From the NCBI GenBank assembly GCA_021604505.1, contig BQJC01000002.1:682001-746000 (forward strand): a stretch of DNA of 64,000 bases, written 5' to 3'. The notes under the pieces were generated by a model, which searched no databases, had not been told where the DNA came from, and saw nothing but the letters and a program-made list of their open reading frames with translations. Both the position numbers and the translations under genes were made by a program. This stretch comes from Nitrospinaceae bacterium. Its GTDB lineage: Bacteria; Nitrospinota; Nitrospinia; Nitrospinales; VA-1. Shown piece by piece: positions 18,873 to 27,039 of the stretch (position 1 is the first letter of the stretch; every line of letters starts with the position of its first letter).

Positions 18873-19490
18873 CAAAATTTTTCCTTCGCAGTGAGTCTGG
18901 ATAAAAGTATTTGCATTGCCGTTGAAAGTGTAACAAGAGAGGCGGATCAGGATTGGATGACGGTAAAAATACGTTAAACCATACCAGCCCCGCAGTGTTT
19001 GGTCCAGTCCCTATCTCAAGAATTTGCGCAAAGCCCCCTCGGAAAGAAGCCGCGTTTTTAGACCCCTGCTCTATTCAAGATCCATGGCAGGTTCAACCCC
19101 TTGTCGTTTGATCGTGACCTCTGCGTGACAATACCTTCACCCAACTTTGATACGACCCTTGCCTTCACTCAAGCAAGACCGGATGGACTTTTTTGCCGGG
19201 ATCAGACATCGGCAATAAATAATCTTCCAAAACCATAAGCCGGATGATTTGGTTCGGGCTTAAACCCTTGCCCTGACTGAGAATTTCACTTTTTTGATTT
19301 TGAAAAGTCCCCGCCCGTCGAAGGTTCAAATTTATTGAATAGTGACTTGGCCTTAACGAAATCTTAACAACCGCCCTGCATCATGTGTCCCAGACAGTTC
19401 AACTCGAGTGGTCTCACACTGGTCGGTTTTTGAAATATGCATATTTCCCATGCTTGGCAGTGATAACAACTTTAAAAAGAGAGGTTCACT
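18873..19490. other. Long intergenic region upstream of the curli-like operon
   Basis: No gene is visible in about 620 bases. The distal part is the leader and promoter of the operon starting at 19491. It contains the direct repeat CTTAAC-N5-CTTAAC at 19352-19368 (listed separately) and AT-rich DNA from about 19310. Confidence 0.4.
19342..19368 (+). promoter_or_regulatory. Candidate response-regulator box upstream of the curli-like operon
   Basis: GTGACTTGGCCTTAAC is followed by GAAAT and a second CTTAAC. The two CTTAAC copies start 11 bases apart, one helical turn, as in boxes of OmpR/PhoB-type regulators. The first 16 bases recur almost exactly at 29822-29837. It lies about 120 bases upstream of the ATG at 19491. 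Inference from pattern only. Confidence 0.35.
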
Positions 19491-19910
19491 ATGTGTAAAT
19501 TTTCAGGAAAAATTTTAACGTTCGCAGTACTGGCTTTGTTTCTCAACGTTGGTATTGCCGTTGCCGATCCGGCCAACTCGGATTGGAACAACAGCTGGGG
19601 ATTTCCGTCTCCTTTTGAAAAAGCCAACTTGCTCGATCAAGCGATTGCTATTGAACTCGTTGAAGAGGACGGATTTTCCAACAAAACCAATTTTTATAAT
19701 TCCTATTCGGATGTCGTAGCCATCGGAAATCAGGTGAACATCGAAGGCAATGACAACAATGTTGGCGCTAACAACGATGGCAACGTAGCCGCGCAAAATA
19801 ACGGTGACGACATCAATCAAGAAGCTGGCGACGATTTTAACAGCCAAAATGCCGGCGACGATATAAACAACAACCAAAACGCTGGCGACGATATTAACAA
19901 CAACTTTTAA
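19491..19910 (+). CDS. Secreted Asn/Asp/Gln-rich repeat protein, candidate fibre subunit
   Basis: The 139-residue protein has a signal peptide (hydrophobic 8-23, cleavage after AVA at 25). After a linker, residues about 72-138 are low-complexity: AIGNQVNIEGNDNNVGANND, then units with the core (N/A)GDD(I/F)N: NNGDDINQ, EAGDDFNS, QNAGDDINNN, QNAGDDINNN. Asn/Gln at regular spacing with Gly resembles curlin repeats (SxxxxxQxGxxNxA), but the match is not exact. The next gene is a CsgG-family secretion lipoprotein, 45 bases on, which strongly suggests it is an exported fibre-forming substrate. AAAAAGAGAGG precedes the ATG. Confidence 0.75.
   Translation: MCKFSGKILTFAVLALFLNVGIAVADPANSDWNNSWGFPSPFEKANLLDQAIAIELVEEDGFSNKTNFYNSYSDVVAIGNQVNIEGNDNNVGANNDGNVAAQNNGDDINQEAGDDFNSQNAGDDINNNQNAGDDINNNF
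19845..19904 (+). repeat. Tandem 30-base coding repeat
   Basis: Two adjacent 30-base units at 19845-19874 and 19875-19904 differ at few positions and both encode QNAGDDINNN. Two more degenerate units lie just upstream. They are the DNA of the repeat domain, probably expanded by slippage or recombination. Confidence 0.8.
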
Positions 19911-19955
19911 TTTAAAAACCAATATCAACTACGCGTGTCAAAGGAGGCGTTCAAC

Positions 19956-20831
19956 ATGTTCAACAAGAATTTTAAAAAGCTAATACTCGCTATTAGCCTG
20001 TTAGTTCTGGGAAGCGGTTGCGCCGCAACCACTCCCTTTAAGGAAGATATGAAATTGACGGAAGGTCCCAAACCCGTCACTCAGATCATGACTCCTTACG
20101 ACTCTTTGCTTTCCTGCCTGAGCTCGACTTATTTGGGCAAAAAAGCCAGCATCGGTGTCGGTGCGGTCAGTGACGAAACCGGTAAGTTTTCCATTTCCGA
20201 TTCTGGGAACGGAAAATTCGTGACCCAGGCCGCAGGCGATATCGTTCAAAGTGCCTTGCTGCAGTCCAAAGTGGTCAAAGTGGTCAACCGTCGCGATCCT
20301 CGTGTCATGAAGTTGGAAGCCGCTTTCGGTGGAAAAGTAAAATGGATCAAGTCTGACTATCACATCACAGGCTCCATCAACAGCCTGGATTTCCTTCCTG
20401 GTGGTGGTATCGACGCCAGCGTCTATGGCGTAGGCGCCAAATATCGTCAACATCGCATGTTGATAGGTATGGATCTGTTCTTAACCGATACCCGTACGTC
20501 TGAAGTCATTGCGCATTCTTCAATTTTCAAACAGGTCGTTGCCGACGAAATTGGCGCCAACATTGGAAGGTTTTTTGGCGACATTTTGGTTGCGGTTGAT
20601 TTGGGTGAACAGCATCGGGAAGCCGTCCATTTTGCTTTGCGCAATATGCTGAAAATGGCCGTCTACGAGATGATGTCTGATCTTTACGATATCGACTCCA
20701 AATCCTGCTCTACCATCATTGAAAAGGTGGAAGGCGTGGAAGATGCTTCTCCAACTGCGGCGCCGGTTGCGGCTACCACCAGCGTTGAGCCGTTTGACGG
20801 TGAAGCAGAATGGCAAAAAGTATCGTTTTAA
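19956..20831 (+). CDS. csgG: CsgG/HfaB-family outer-membrane secretion lipoprotein
   Basis: CsgG forms the nonameric outer-membrane channel that exports curlin. The 291 residues start with a lipoprotein signal (hydrophobic 9-18, LGSGC with Cys22 as lipid anchor). ATG 19956 is chosen because AAAGGAGG lies eight bases before it; the in-frame GTG at 19935 sits upstream of that ribosome site. Family features are the block after the lipobox (PYDSLLSCL), IGVGAVSDETGKFS, the helix around residues 85-110 (GDIVQSALLQSKVVKVVNRR) and DLFLTDTRTSEVIAHSSIFKQV. Caulobacter HfaB, which anchors holdfast, is the same family. No CsgE or CsgF accessory gene is visible nearby. Confidence 0.85.
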   Translation: MFNKNFKKLILAISLLVLGSGCAATTPFKEDMKLTEGPKPVTQIMTPYDSLLSCLSSTYLGKKASIGVGAVSDETGKFSISDSGNGKFVTQAAGDIVQSALLQSKVVKVVNRRDPRVMKLEAAFGGKVKWIKSDYHITGSINSLDFLPGGGIDASVYGVGAKYRQHRMLIGMDLFLTDTRTSEVIAHSSIFKQVVADEIGANIGRFFGDILVAVDLGEQHREAVHFALRNMLKMAVYEMMSDLYDIDSKSCSTIIEKVEGVEDASPTAAPVAATTSVEPFDGEAEWQKVSF

Positions 20832-20915
20832 TCCGAACATTCGATCTTGGGATCGGATCACTTTTGTAAATCAGCAGGAGTAGTTTTTTCACCACTTTAA
20901 TTTAGGAGATTCATC

Positions 20916-21470
20916 ATGCAGAAGAAAATTTTGTCCGCAGTATTGTCGCTTTTCCTGGTAGGTTCCGCCAGCTCAGCGTTTGCTGGATTCTATGACATCG
21001 ATGTGGATGTCGACGATTCTTTCAACACCGAATACGATGTTGATATCAATAAATCTTGGGACATCGATGTTGATATCGACAAGACCAAAACCATCACCAA
21101 GACCAAAACCATCACTAAGACCTACGATAACGATGTGTTCGATGTAAACAACGATGATGGAGCGGTTCTCAACCAGTACGTCAACGGCGGCCTGGGTGGT
21201 CCTTATTTGAGTGAGGGTAGCCGTGGTGGCATGCGTATGCCGACTGCAGAGATGAGCGGCAATGTTGCATCTCAGGTTAACAACGCAGTGGGCGATGTAA
21301 GTTCAATCGCGATTGGCAACATGCTTTCTATCGATGATTCTTATAACAGCTCTCGGACCTCCACCCGAACATCTACCCGCAGCCTGGGTCTCGATTTAGA
21401 CGTTGAAATCGAGGACAGCTTCAACACGGAGGACAGCTTCAATGGTCCTTCTCTGTGGCCTGCTAACTAA
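20916..21470 (+). CDS. Secreted Asp-rich DSFN-block protein, first tandem copy
   Basis: The 184-residue protein has a signal peptide cleaved after AFA (23). The mature chain has a mirrored layout: an acidic block (24-55, DIDVDVDDSFN), a Lys/Thr linker (56-70, KTKTITKTKTITKT), DNDVFDVNNDDGAVLNQYVN, a conserved core at about 112-140 (MSGNVASQVNNAVGDVSSIA), an Arg/Ser/Thr linker (146-156) and a second acidic block with two more DSFN motifs. AGGAG lies before the ATG at 20916. It is downstream of the CsgG-like gene and is very similar to the next gene. I know no named family; the core is reminiscent of curlin-type N/Q/S/G repeats. Likely an exported surface or fibre protein. Confidence 0.75.
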   Translation: MQKKILSAVLSLFLVGSASSAFAGFYDIDVDVDDSFNTEYDVDINKSWDIDVDIDKTKTITKTKTITKTYDNDVFDVNNDDGAVLNQYVNGGLGGPYLSEGSRGGMRMPTAEMSGNVASQVNNAVGDVSSIAIGNMLSIDDSYNSSRTSTRTSTRSLGLDLDVEIEDSFNTEDSFNGPSLWPAN

Positions 21471-21514
21471 TTGGGTGAATTGAGAGATTTTTCAGTAATA
21501 ACAGTTCAATCAGC

Positions 21515-21544
21515 GCGGCAGGGGGCGAAACATCCCCTTGTCGC
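21515..21544 (+). promoter_or_regulatory. Intercistronic hairpin between the two paralogues
   Basis: GCGGCAGGGGG pairs with CCCCTTGTCGC around an 8-base loop, an 11-bp stem with one G-U or mismatch step. No U-run follows. The sequence resembles the terminator stem at 22184-22212 (CGGCAAGGAG), as expected if the gene and its 3' flank were duplicated together. It may attenuate or stabilise the message. Confidence 0.45.
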
Positions 21545-21569
21545 TCACATTAAACTCAGGAGAATTATC

Positions 21570-22139
21570 ATGCAGAAGAAAATTTTATCCGTAGTATTGT
21601 CGCTTTTTCTGGCAGGTTCCGCGAGCTCAGCGTTCGCTGGATTCTATGACATAGATGTCGACATCGACGATTCTTTCAACAAAGAAGTAGATGTTGATAT
21701 CAATAAATCTTGGGATATCGATGTGGATGTTGACAAGACCAAGATCATCAACAAAACCAAAACCATCAATAAGACTTATGACAACGACGTGTTCGATGTT
21801 GACAATGACGATGGTGCGGTTCTTAACCAGTATGTCAATGGTGCTCCGATGGGCGATTTGTACTCCTTCCAGGAAAACGGACCCAGGGGCATGGGTCTGC
21901 CGACTGCGCAGATGAGCGGCAATGTTGCATCTCAGGTTAACAACGCGACAGGTGACATAAGCTCAATTGCGATTGGCAACATGCTTTCCATTGAAGACTC
22001 TTTCAACCGGACCCGGAATTCCACCCGGAATCATACCCGGAATCTGGACATCGATGTAGACGTAGATATCGAGGACAGCTTCAATGTGGATGATAGCTTC
22101 AATCAGTCTGGCTTTCCCGGCGGACTGCAACTCCCGTAA
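21570..22139 (+). CDS. Secreted Asp-rich DSFN-block protein, second tandem copy
   Basis: This 189-residue paralogue follows the first by 100 bases. I use ATG 21570 (CAGGAGAATTATC upstream); the longer frame from 21471 is intergenic. Signal peptide, acidic block (DIDVDIDDSFN), Lys/Thr linker (KTKIINKTKTINKT), the core MSGNVASQVNNATGDISSIA, an Arg/Asn/Thr linker and a final acidic block with two DSFN motifs all occur in the same order. The segment between the NQYVNG motif and the core differs most. High DNA similarity of the 5' ends shows a recent tandem duplication. A strong terminator follows. Confidence 0.75.
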   Translation: MQKKILSVVLSLFLAGSASSAFAGFYDIDVDIDDSFNKEVDVDINKSWDIDVDVDKTKIINKTKTINKTYDNDVFDVDNDDGAVLNQYVNGAPMGDLYSFQENGPRGMGLPTAQMSGNVASQVNNATGDISSIAIGNMLSIEDSFNRTRNSTRNHTRNLDIDVDVDIEDSFNVDDSFNQSGFPGGLQLP

Positions 22140-22183
22140 GTTGAATCAGAACGCTTGATTCTTTAGTTAAGGTAAAACGAGTG

Positions 22184-22226
22184 CGGCAAGGAGATGCAAT
22201 ATCTCCTTGCCGTTTCCTTTTTTTTC
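22184..22226 (+). terminator. Rho-independent terminator of the curli-like operon
   Basis: CGGCAAGGAGAT (22184-22195) and ATCTCCTTGCCG (22201-22212) form a perfect 12-bp stem with a GCAAT loop, followed by TTTCCTTTTTTTT. This is the strongest terminator seen in the window. Confidence 0.9.
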
Positions 22227-22262
22227 TAACCTGTGAGGTTTCTACCGTCTGAAGCCAAAGCC

Positions 22263-22727
22263 TCAGCGTCCGAAACCAACCGCCCCTCCGCGAAAAAAGG
22301 TAAAGCTCCCTATGTTCACACCGACCCCGCCTCGAAAAATGGACCCTGAGTTAAAAACCGGAAACGAAGCGATAAAAGGAAATGAGGAATTAATAGGGAC
22401 TAATTGGTTATTCACTACAAAAAACCCTCTATTGGTTCCAAAATCCCCGTGGTGATGGGAGCTTATCCAGTAATAATCGGTAAGGGCTGCATAACTCTCT
22501 TCGCCATAATATCCTCCCCCATAGTACCCGGTGTTGGAACCGGAACTTTCAGCATACAATCTCTCGTCGATTTTGAATTCCGCTTCCTCTTCGGCAACCG
22601 GAGCGGGCTGAATCGCCGCAGGTGTTTCATCGCTTATTCCATGGGCGCCGTCAAACGCGCTGGATGGGGCGCCGGCAAATGCAGGAGATGTGAACAGCAA
22701 AATCATGATAGTGACTAGATATTTCAT
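22263..22727 (-). CDS. Secreted Gly/Tyr/Phe-rich protein
   Basis: I use ATG 22727 (GAGGG upstream), giving 154 residues with a signal peptide ending AFA (18). The mature chain has an Ala/Pro/Glu-rich segment, then Gly/Tyr runs (NTGYYGGGYYGEESY), a HHHGDF stretch and a Phe/Gly-rich C terminus (VGVNIGSFTFFRGGAVGFGR). It is convergent with the curli-like operon across the terminator at 22184-22226. Composition suits a structural surface protein. I know no family; a link with the fibre system is inference from position. Confidence 0.6.
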   Translation of the reverse strand: MKYLVTIMILLFTSPAFAGAPSSAFDGAHGISDETPAAIQPAPVAEEEAEFKIDERLYAESSGSNTGYYGGGYYGEESYAALTDYYWISSHHHGDFGTNRGFFVVNNQLVPINSSFPFIASFPVFNSGSIFRGGVGVNIGSFTFFRGGAVGFGR

Positions 22728-23314
22728 AATACCCTCGCTTTGTGGTTTTCCTCCAATGTTCACCCCCCGTGAACGTATTAAATAAGTGCAACCTGGGTCA
22801 GATTCGGGTCTGGATTATTGCAAAGACGGGCACAGGGATTCAGTAAAACCCCCAGGCCACGATCCAGAGCCGCCTAGACCTCTATTCAATGTAGAAATTT
22901 TTCAAAATATTTGCAATAGCAATTGGCAATTCGCCTTTTAATTTTGCGAGCGAGGGGAACCTTTTGCATTATTTGGGAAGGGGTATATCCGTTTATCCCC
23001 TGCGACCGTGCCCTTTTCTTCGGCCAGTCCATATTTTCATAGGTTTAGGGATAGAAATTTTTGCCAGGATGGATTTGACCGTGAGGCAGGAGGATCTCCC
23101 ACGGTGACCAGTCAAAGGCGAGTCCTGGCCTGAGTTGGGTTAAAAATCACTGGTCTGATAATGAAATTTTTTTTAAACGGCTCGCTTGGGATTTACAAAA
23201 TTGTGACCCATTCATGATAGCTCTGTGAAAGAACCATTAGATAATAAATGGATTGCAAAAAACTCCCTTTATTTCGCTTTGGGAGTGATTCTGTTTTTGG
23301 TTTACTAGAATGAA
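22728..23314. other. Long intergenic stretch with a candidate 27-codon frame
   Basis: About 590 bases without a clear gene. Near its right end, GTG 23225 opens a 27-codon frame that ends six bases before the next gene; its product is a short helix (KNSLYFALGVILFLVY) without a Shine-Dalgarno. ACTCCC and GGGAGT near 23260-23285 could pair. Otherwise I see nothing. Confidence 0.3.
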
Positions 23315-23584
23315 ATGAGGATGGAAATGCTGGTAGCCCCTGCCGAAAAGTCAAATCAAAAGGGAAGAAAAATAAGAAAACTGATTGTTCCGGTGTTTTT
23401 TATTTTCTGGACAGGTTGTGCTTTTAATGCGGAGGACTGGGAGCCTAAAGGTGAAAAACTGAGCATTGCCTTGAAACATTGCCAAACGGAAATCCTGCAA
23501 CGTGATCCACTATTGGGTCCTCTATGGTATTGGAGTAAGGACTTTGCACCTTGTATGGAAGGTTTCGGTCATTTCAAAAGATAA
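23315..23584 (+). CDS. Small lipoprotein of unknown function
   Basis: The 89-residue frame has a basic N region, a hydrophobic stretch (about 24-33, LIVPVFFIFW) and TGC at 33-35, a lipoprotein-like cleavage site. The mature part is about 55 residues with two further Cys (His-Cys-Gln and PCMEG) that could form a disulfide. The N region is long for a signal peptide, so the true start may be one of the ATG codons at 23321 or 23327. No recognisable family. Confidence 0.5.
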   Translation: MRMEMLVAPAEKSNQKGRKIRKLIVPVFFIFWTGCAFNAEDWEPKGEKLSIALKHCQTEILQRDPLLGPLWYWSKDFAPCMEGFGHFKR

Positions 23585-23625
23585 AGAAAGACCCGTTCTA
23601 TAGTTAAAAGAAGACAAAAGGTTAT

Positions 23626-23871
23626 TTAAGAAGCTTCCCGCAAACCTTTTGTGTGGGTTGCCCTCACTTTCTTGACATTGCCATTTTCAGTTTTTTGAAG
23701 CCAATCCTGGAGTTCATCAAAATGGATCTCCAAAGCAACCGCATCCCCAATTTTCGCCAGTGCAGAATCTCTATCCACCGCGCCCTGAATTTGATCTTGG
23801 AAATCTCCTTCGGTAAATTTGCTGAATGCATAGCGACCTCCATTCGAAGTGATTGAAAGTTCTTTTGTCAA
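23626..23871 (-). CDS. Small hypothetical protein
   Basis: The 81-residue frame begins with TTG at 23871 (TKELSITSNGGRYAFSKFTE) and is soluble and acidic with no signal peptide. Codon use is unremarkable. There is no good Shine-Dalgarno before the TTG, which lowers confidence. It is convergent with the small lipoprotein gene. No family recognised. Confidence 0.45.
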   Translation of the reverse strand: MTKELSITSNGGRYAFSKFTEGDFQDQIQGAVDRDSALAKIGDAVALEIHFDELQDWLQKTENGNVKKVRATHTKGLREAS

Positions 23872-24098
23872 ACTGCTGCGACCGTGTTGGAGGAATCAGG
23901 ATCTCATGGACATATCGAGATTGAATCGAGGTTGTGTCACGGTTTCATTACAATCTTCAGCCGATCGCTGAAAATAGATAGATTGTAAAGCCTTGAAAAC
24001 AATGGTATTATTTCCACGAAAACGTGGCGGTAGGAAAGCGATTCAACCGACGGGGTTTTAAACTTGAAAACGCCCGATAATCTAAGGGGAGACAGTGT

Positions 24099-24791
24099 AT
24101 GAATCCGTCCATAGATAAAAGAAAAATGCCGCGAATGCAGGTGGATGTGCCGGCTTGCATTTTTCTGGGTGTCTCTAAAACCGCTTCAGATGTAAGCGTT
24201 AAAAACCTGAGCATTCACGGTCTATCCTTCCGGTCCAGAAAATATTTTTCGCAAGGAACTCCATTCCAATTGATATTTTCCAGCCAAAACGCAGGGCGGA
24301 ATGTAAAGAAAATACAGGCGGTGGTGCTGCGTTGTGAACCCCTGAAGGGTTTGTCCTCTGATAGATTTAAAATAGGAGCTAAATTTTTGTTTGAGTCTAA
24401 CATGTTTGGAGAGACAGAAAACCATTCAACCGCGGAGAAAAAACCCTCCGCTTTGCAACCCATCCACGTCCAGCGCTCCGTTGAGATGACTCGTCACAAC
24501 AAGGGGGTTCGTCTGAAGGCCCAGGTAGGCAATAAAAGCGCGTTGTCTGAACCTGTCCGTGCTGTCAGAAAAGGAGAGATCAGGGCAGAATTCTTTCAGT
24601 TCATACAAACCTCCCAAAGTCAGGAAACGGTTCACACTTTCATAAAAGTGAGGGAATCCCGTATCACCGACATAAATCCATCCACCCTTTCTACTCCGAT
24701 ACTTCCGGAAGAAATCGTCCCCGGAAATTCAATGCCTGAAATGTCTGATGGAGAGAACCCGTTTGCAAAACGATTACCCAACCTTCGCTAA
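24099..24791 (+). CDS. PilZ-domain protein with disordered C-terminal extension
   Basis: Residues 7-110 have the PilZ pattern: basic RKMPRMQVDVPA (the RxxxR-type c-di-GMP contact) and, about 25 residues on, VKNLSIHGLSF (the (D/N)xSxxG contact). The remaining 120 residues are low in hydrophobics and probably flexible. PilZ proteins read the second messenger c-di-GMP and control motility, adhesion or exopolysaccharide. GGGGA lies before the ATG. It sits between the fibre-like operon and a histidine kinase gene, which would suit a surface-attachment role. Confidence 0.75.
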   Translation: MNPSIDKRKMPRMQVDVPACIFLGVSKTASDVSVKNLSIHGLSFRSRKYFSQGTPFQLIFSSQNAGRNVKKIQAVVLRCEPLKGLSSDRFKIGAKFLFESNMFGETENHSTAEKKPSALQPIHVQRSVEMTRHNKGVRLKAQVGNKSALSEPVRAVRKGEIRAEFFQFIQTSQSQETVHTFIKVRESRITDINPSTLSTPILPEEIVPGNSMPEMSDGENPFAKRLPNLR

Positions 24792-25032
24792 AGGGTAGCC
24801 CGGCATCCTTTTTTAACTCGCCTCAATACTCATCATCACGGTTTGCCGATTCGAAGGACTCCCTTGCGGTAATTCGACCCCTTGGGCGATTCACTGCACA
24901 AACTTTTAAGCTCTAAACAAGAACTGACAGCAATTTTTTCGCCGGCAAATGGGTTCCGTTCATTCTATTATCCGTAGCGACTTGTGGTCACGATAAAGTT
25001 GAATAAATTGAATAAAGGTCTATATTGCAGAA

Positions 25033-26499
25033 ATGCGGAATTCTCCAACAAACGAAAGGTTGGCCTATCTGCTGGATGCATTGCCTGAAAGCATCGCTCT
25101 TTTAAGCAAAAAGGGAGATATTGAATTTGTGAATAGAGCCTGGAATCATTTCGCCGAAGAAAATTTTGGCGACACGTCCAGGGTAGGGCTGGGGGTCAAT
25201 TACCTTGAGGTTTGTCAAGTCGCGGGAAGCGAAGGGGTGGGAGCCTTAAATGGAATCAAAAAAGTCATCGATGGTTCCATAGATTTTTTTTCCCTGGAAT
25301 ATCCCTGTCATTCCAAAAATGAGGAACGTTGGTTTATTTTTAATGCGACTCCAGTAAAAGACCGATTGGGAGGCGCGGTGGTTTCTCATGTCAATATAAA
25401 CCATCAAAAACGGGCGGAAGAAAAATTAAACAAACTTTCGTCTGCCATTGAAAAATGTTTCAGTTCAATAATGATCACCGATAAGAGAGGCAATATCGAA
25501 TTTGTAAATCCTTTTTTTGAAATGATGTCCGGGTATTCTTTAAGAGAAATTGTGGGAAAAAACCCAAGACTTTTAAAGTCGGGACAACACCCTCCTGACT
25601 TTTACAGGGAACTTTGGGAAATGATTCTTGCAGGGAAGGAGTTTAAATCTGAAATATGTAACAAAAATAAAAATGGAGATCTCTATTGGGAACTGCAATC
25701 CATAACGCCCATTTTCGATTATCGCGAAAAGATCACCAATTTTATTGCAGTTGGAATCGATGTTACACAGCAAAAAGCCGATCGGGAAAAATTAGGCAAC
25801 TATTCCGCTCAATTGAAAATTCAACATGAAGAACTGCAAAGTTTTATATCCATAGCCTATCATGACCTTCGCGAACCTCTCAGAAAAATAGTCCTCCTCT
25901 CTGATCGAATAAAAAAGGGAATTACAGAAAATCAAAAAAATGAAAAGGATTATCTTGAGCGGCTTCAAAAATCAGCCTTGAGGCTGAATCAGCTTATCGA
26001 GGGATTGCTTAAGTACTCAAGAGTCACAGCCCCTTCAAACCCGCGTCAAAAGGTCCATCTCAAACAAATTGTGGAAGAGGTGATAGACGATTTAGAAGCG
26101 ATTATTCTGGAAACAAAAACCGATATTCAAGTTAACAGCCTTCCTGCGCTTAGAGTGGATGTTTTTCAAATTCGTCTTTTGTTTCAGCATTTAATTCGTA
26201 ATGCCATTCAATTTTGTAAAAAAGATATTCCCCCTGTCGTAAAAATTTACTCTCAAAAAGCCAGGGATAATTCTTATAAAATTTTCTTTGAAGATAATGG
26301 CGTGGGTTTTGATGAAAAATATTCCGATAGAATTTTTCAGCCTCTCCAACAACTGCAAGATCGGAAAACACATGAAGGTGTCGGAATGGGGTTGGCAATT
26401 TGTAAGAAAATTGTGGAGGGTATGAATGGAGAAATTTCCGTCACAAGCAAACCGGGAAAAGGATCTACTTTTATCATCCATCTCAAATCCCAAGTTTAA
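25033..26499 (+). CDS. Soluble PAS-PAS histidine kinase
   Basis: The 488 residues contain two PAS domains (about 8-115 and 125-235, the second with a PAC motif GVDVTQQKADREK), a coiled-coil linker, a DHp helix with phosphoacceptor His277 (AYHDLREPLRK) and a HATPase domain with N box, G1 motif DNGVGF (about 421-426) and G2 motif GVGMGLAI. No membrane segment is present, so it senses a cytosolic signal; whether a PAS binds a cofactor cannot be seen. No response regulator is adjacent. The gene is AT-richer than its neighbours, which could mean transfer. Confidence 0.9.
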   Translation: MRNSPTNERLAYLLDALPESIALLSKKGDIEFVNRAWNHFAEENFGDTSRVGLGVNYLEVCQVAGSEGVGALNGIKKVIDGSIDFFSLEYPCHSKNEERWFIFNATPVKDRLGGAVVSHVNINHQKRAEEKLNKLSSAIEKCFSSIMITDKRGNIEFVNPFFEMMSGYSLREIVGKNPRLLKSGQHPPDFYRELWEMILAGKEFKSEICNKNKNGDLYWELQSITPIFDYREKITNFIAVGIDVTQQKADREKLGNYSAQLKIQHEELQSFISIAYHDLREPLRKIVLLSDRIKKGITENQKNEKDYLERLQKSALRLNQLIEGLLKYSRVTAPSNPRQKVHLKQIVEEVIDDLEAIILETKTDIQVNSLPALRVDVFQIRLLFQHLIRNAIQFCKKDIPPVVKIYSQKARDNSYKIFFEDNGVGFDEKYSDRIFQPLQQLQDRKTHEGVGMGLAICKKIVEGMNGEISVTSKPGKGSTFIIHLKSQV

Positions 26500-26535
26500 A
26501 ATTGAATTATTATCCAATCCATCCGGGAGGGCATC

Positions 26536-27027
26536 ATGAAGAGCAAAATTTTCTGGATCTTTTTGATGAGCGTTTTGTGTTTTTCGGAATTTGCTTATGC
26601 AAACGAAGGCGAACTGGTCCTGGATAAGATCCGGCTGGATTTTCAAATCAGTCTCGGAGACAGCAGTTGCGACGAATTGATGAATATTGCTTCGGGAAAA
26701 AATATCCCCGATATGCGGGGTTTTGACTGTTACCACCGTACCGGAAAATACACCCTGACATTGGCAGGTCCTCCTGGAACAACGGTGACGCTTTTTGGGG
26801 AGGTTTCTTTCGGAAAAGATCGCGGCTACCTCGTTATTAGAAAAACGGACGACCGTCCGGTCTGGTTACTGGACCTTGAGGATTTTACTTCCGATCAGTG
26901 GAATCGGGTGGAGGCAAAGAGGCAGTCGGGCGCTTACGAAGTTTTTTATCACGCCGCCCCAATTTTCAGCCAAAATGTATCTTCCATCAAATGGGAGAAA
27001 TGGTGGCCTGAAGATCGCCCTGACTAA
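26536..27027 (+). CDS. Secreted protein of unknown function
   Basis: The 163-residue protein has a signal peptide (hydrophobic 5-17, cleavage about 22 after AYA). The mature part contains two Cys (DSSCDEL, GFDCYHR), a beta-rich segment (YTLTLAGPPGTTVTLFGEVSF) and a Trp-rich C terminus. Two Cys about 22 residues apart could form a disulfide in the periplasm. GGGAGGG precedes the ATG. It follows the kinase gene by 36 bases and may be in the same unit. No family recognised. Confidence 0.6.
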   Translation: MKSKIFWIFLMSVLCFSEFAYANEGELVLDKIRLDFQISLGDSSCDELMNIASGKNIPDMRGFDCYHRTGKYTLTLAGPPGTTVTLFGEVSFGKDRGYLVIRKTDDRPVWLLDLEDFTSDQWNRVEAKRQSGAYEVFYHAAPIFSQNVSSIKWEKWWPEDRPD

Positions 27028-27039
27028 AGAGTAGCCGAG

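Noticed and set aside
19845-19904. Tandem 30-base repeats that might be CRISPR
   Set aside because: They are adjacent without spacers, in frame, and encode the same decapeptide; no cas genes are nearby.
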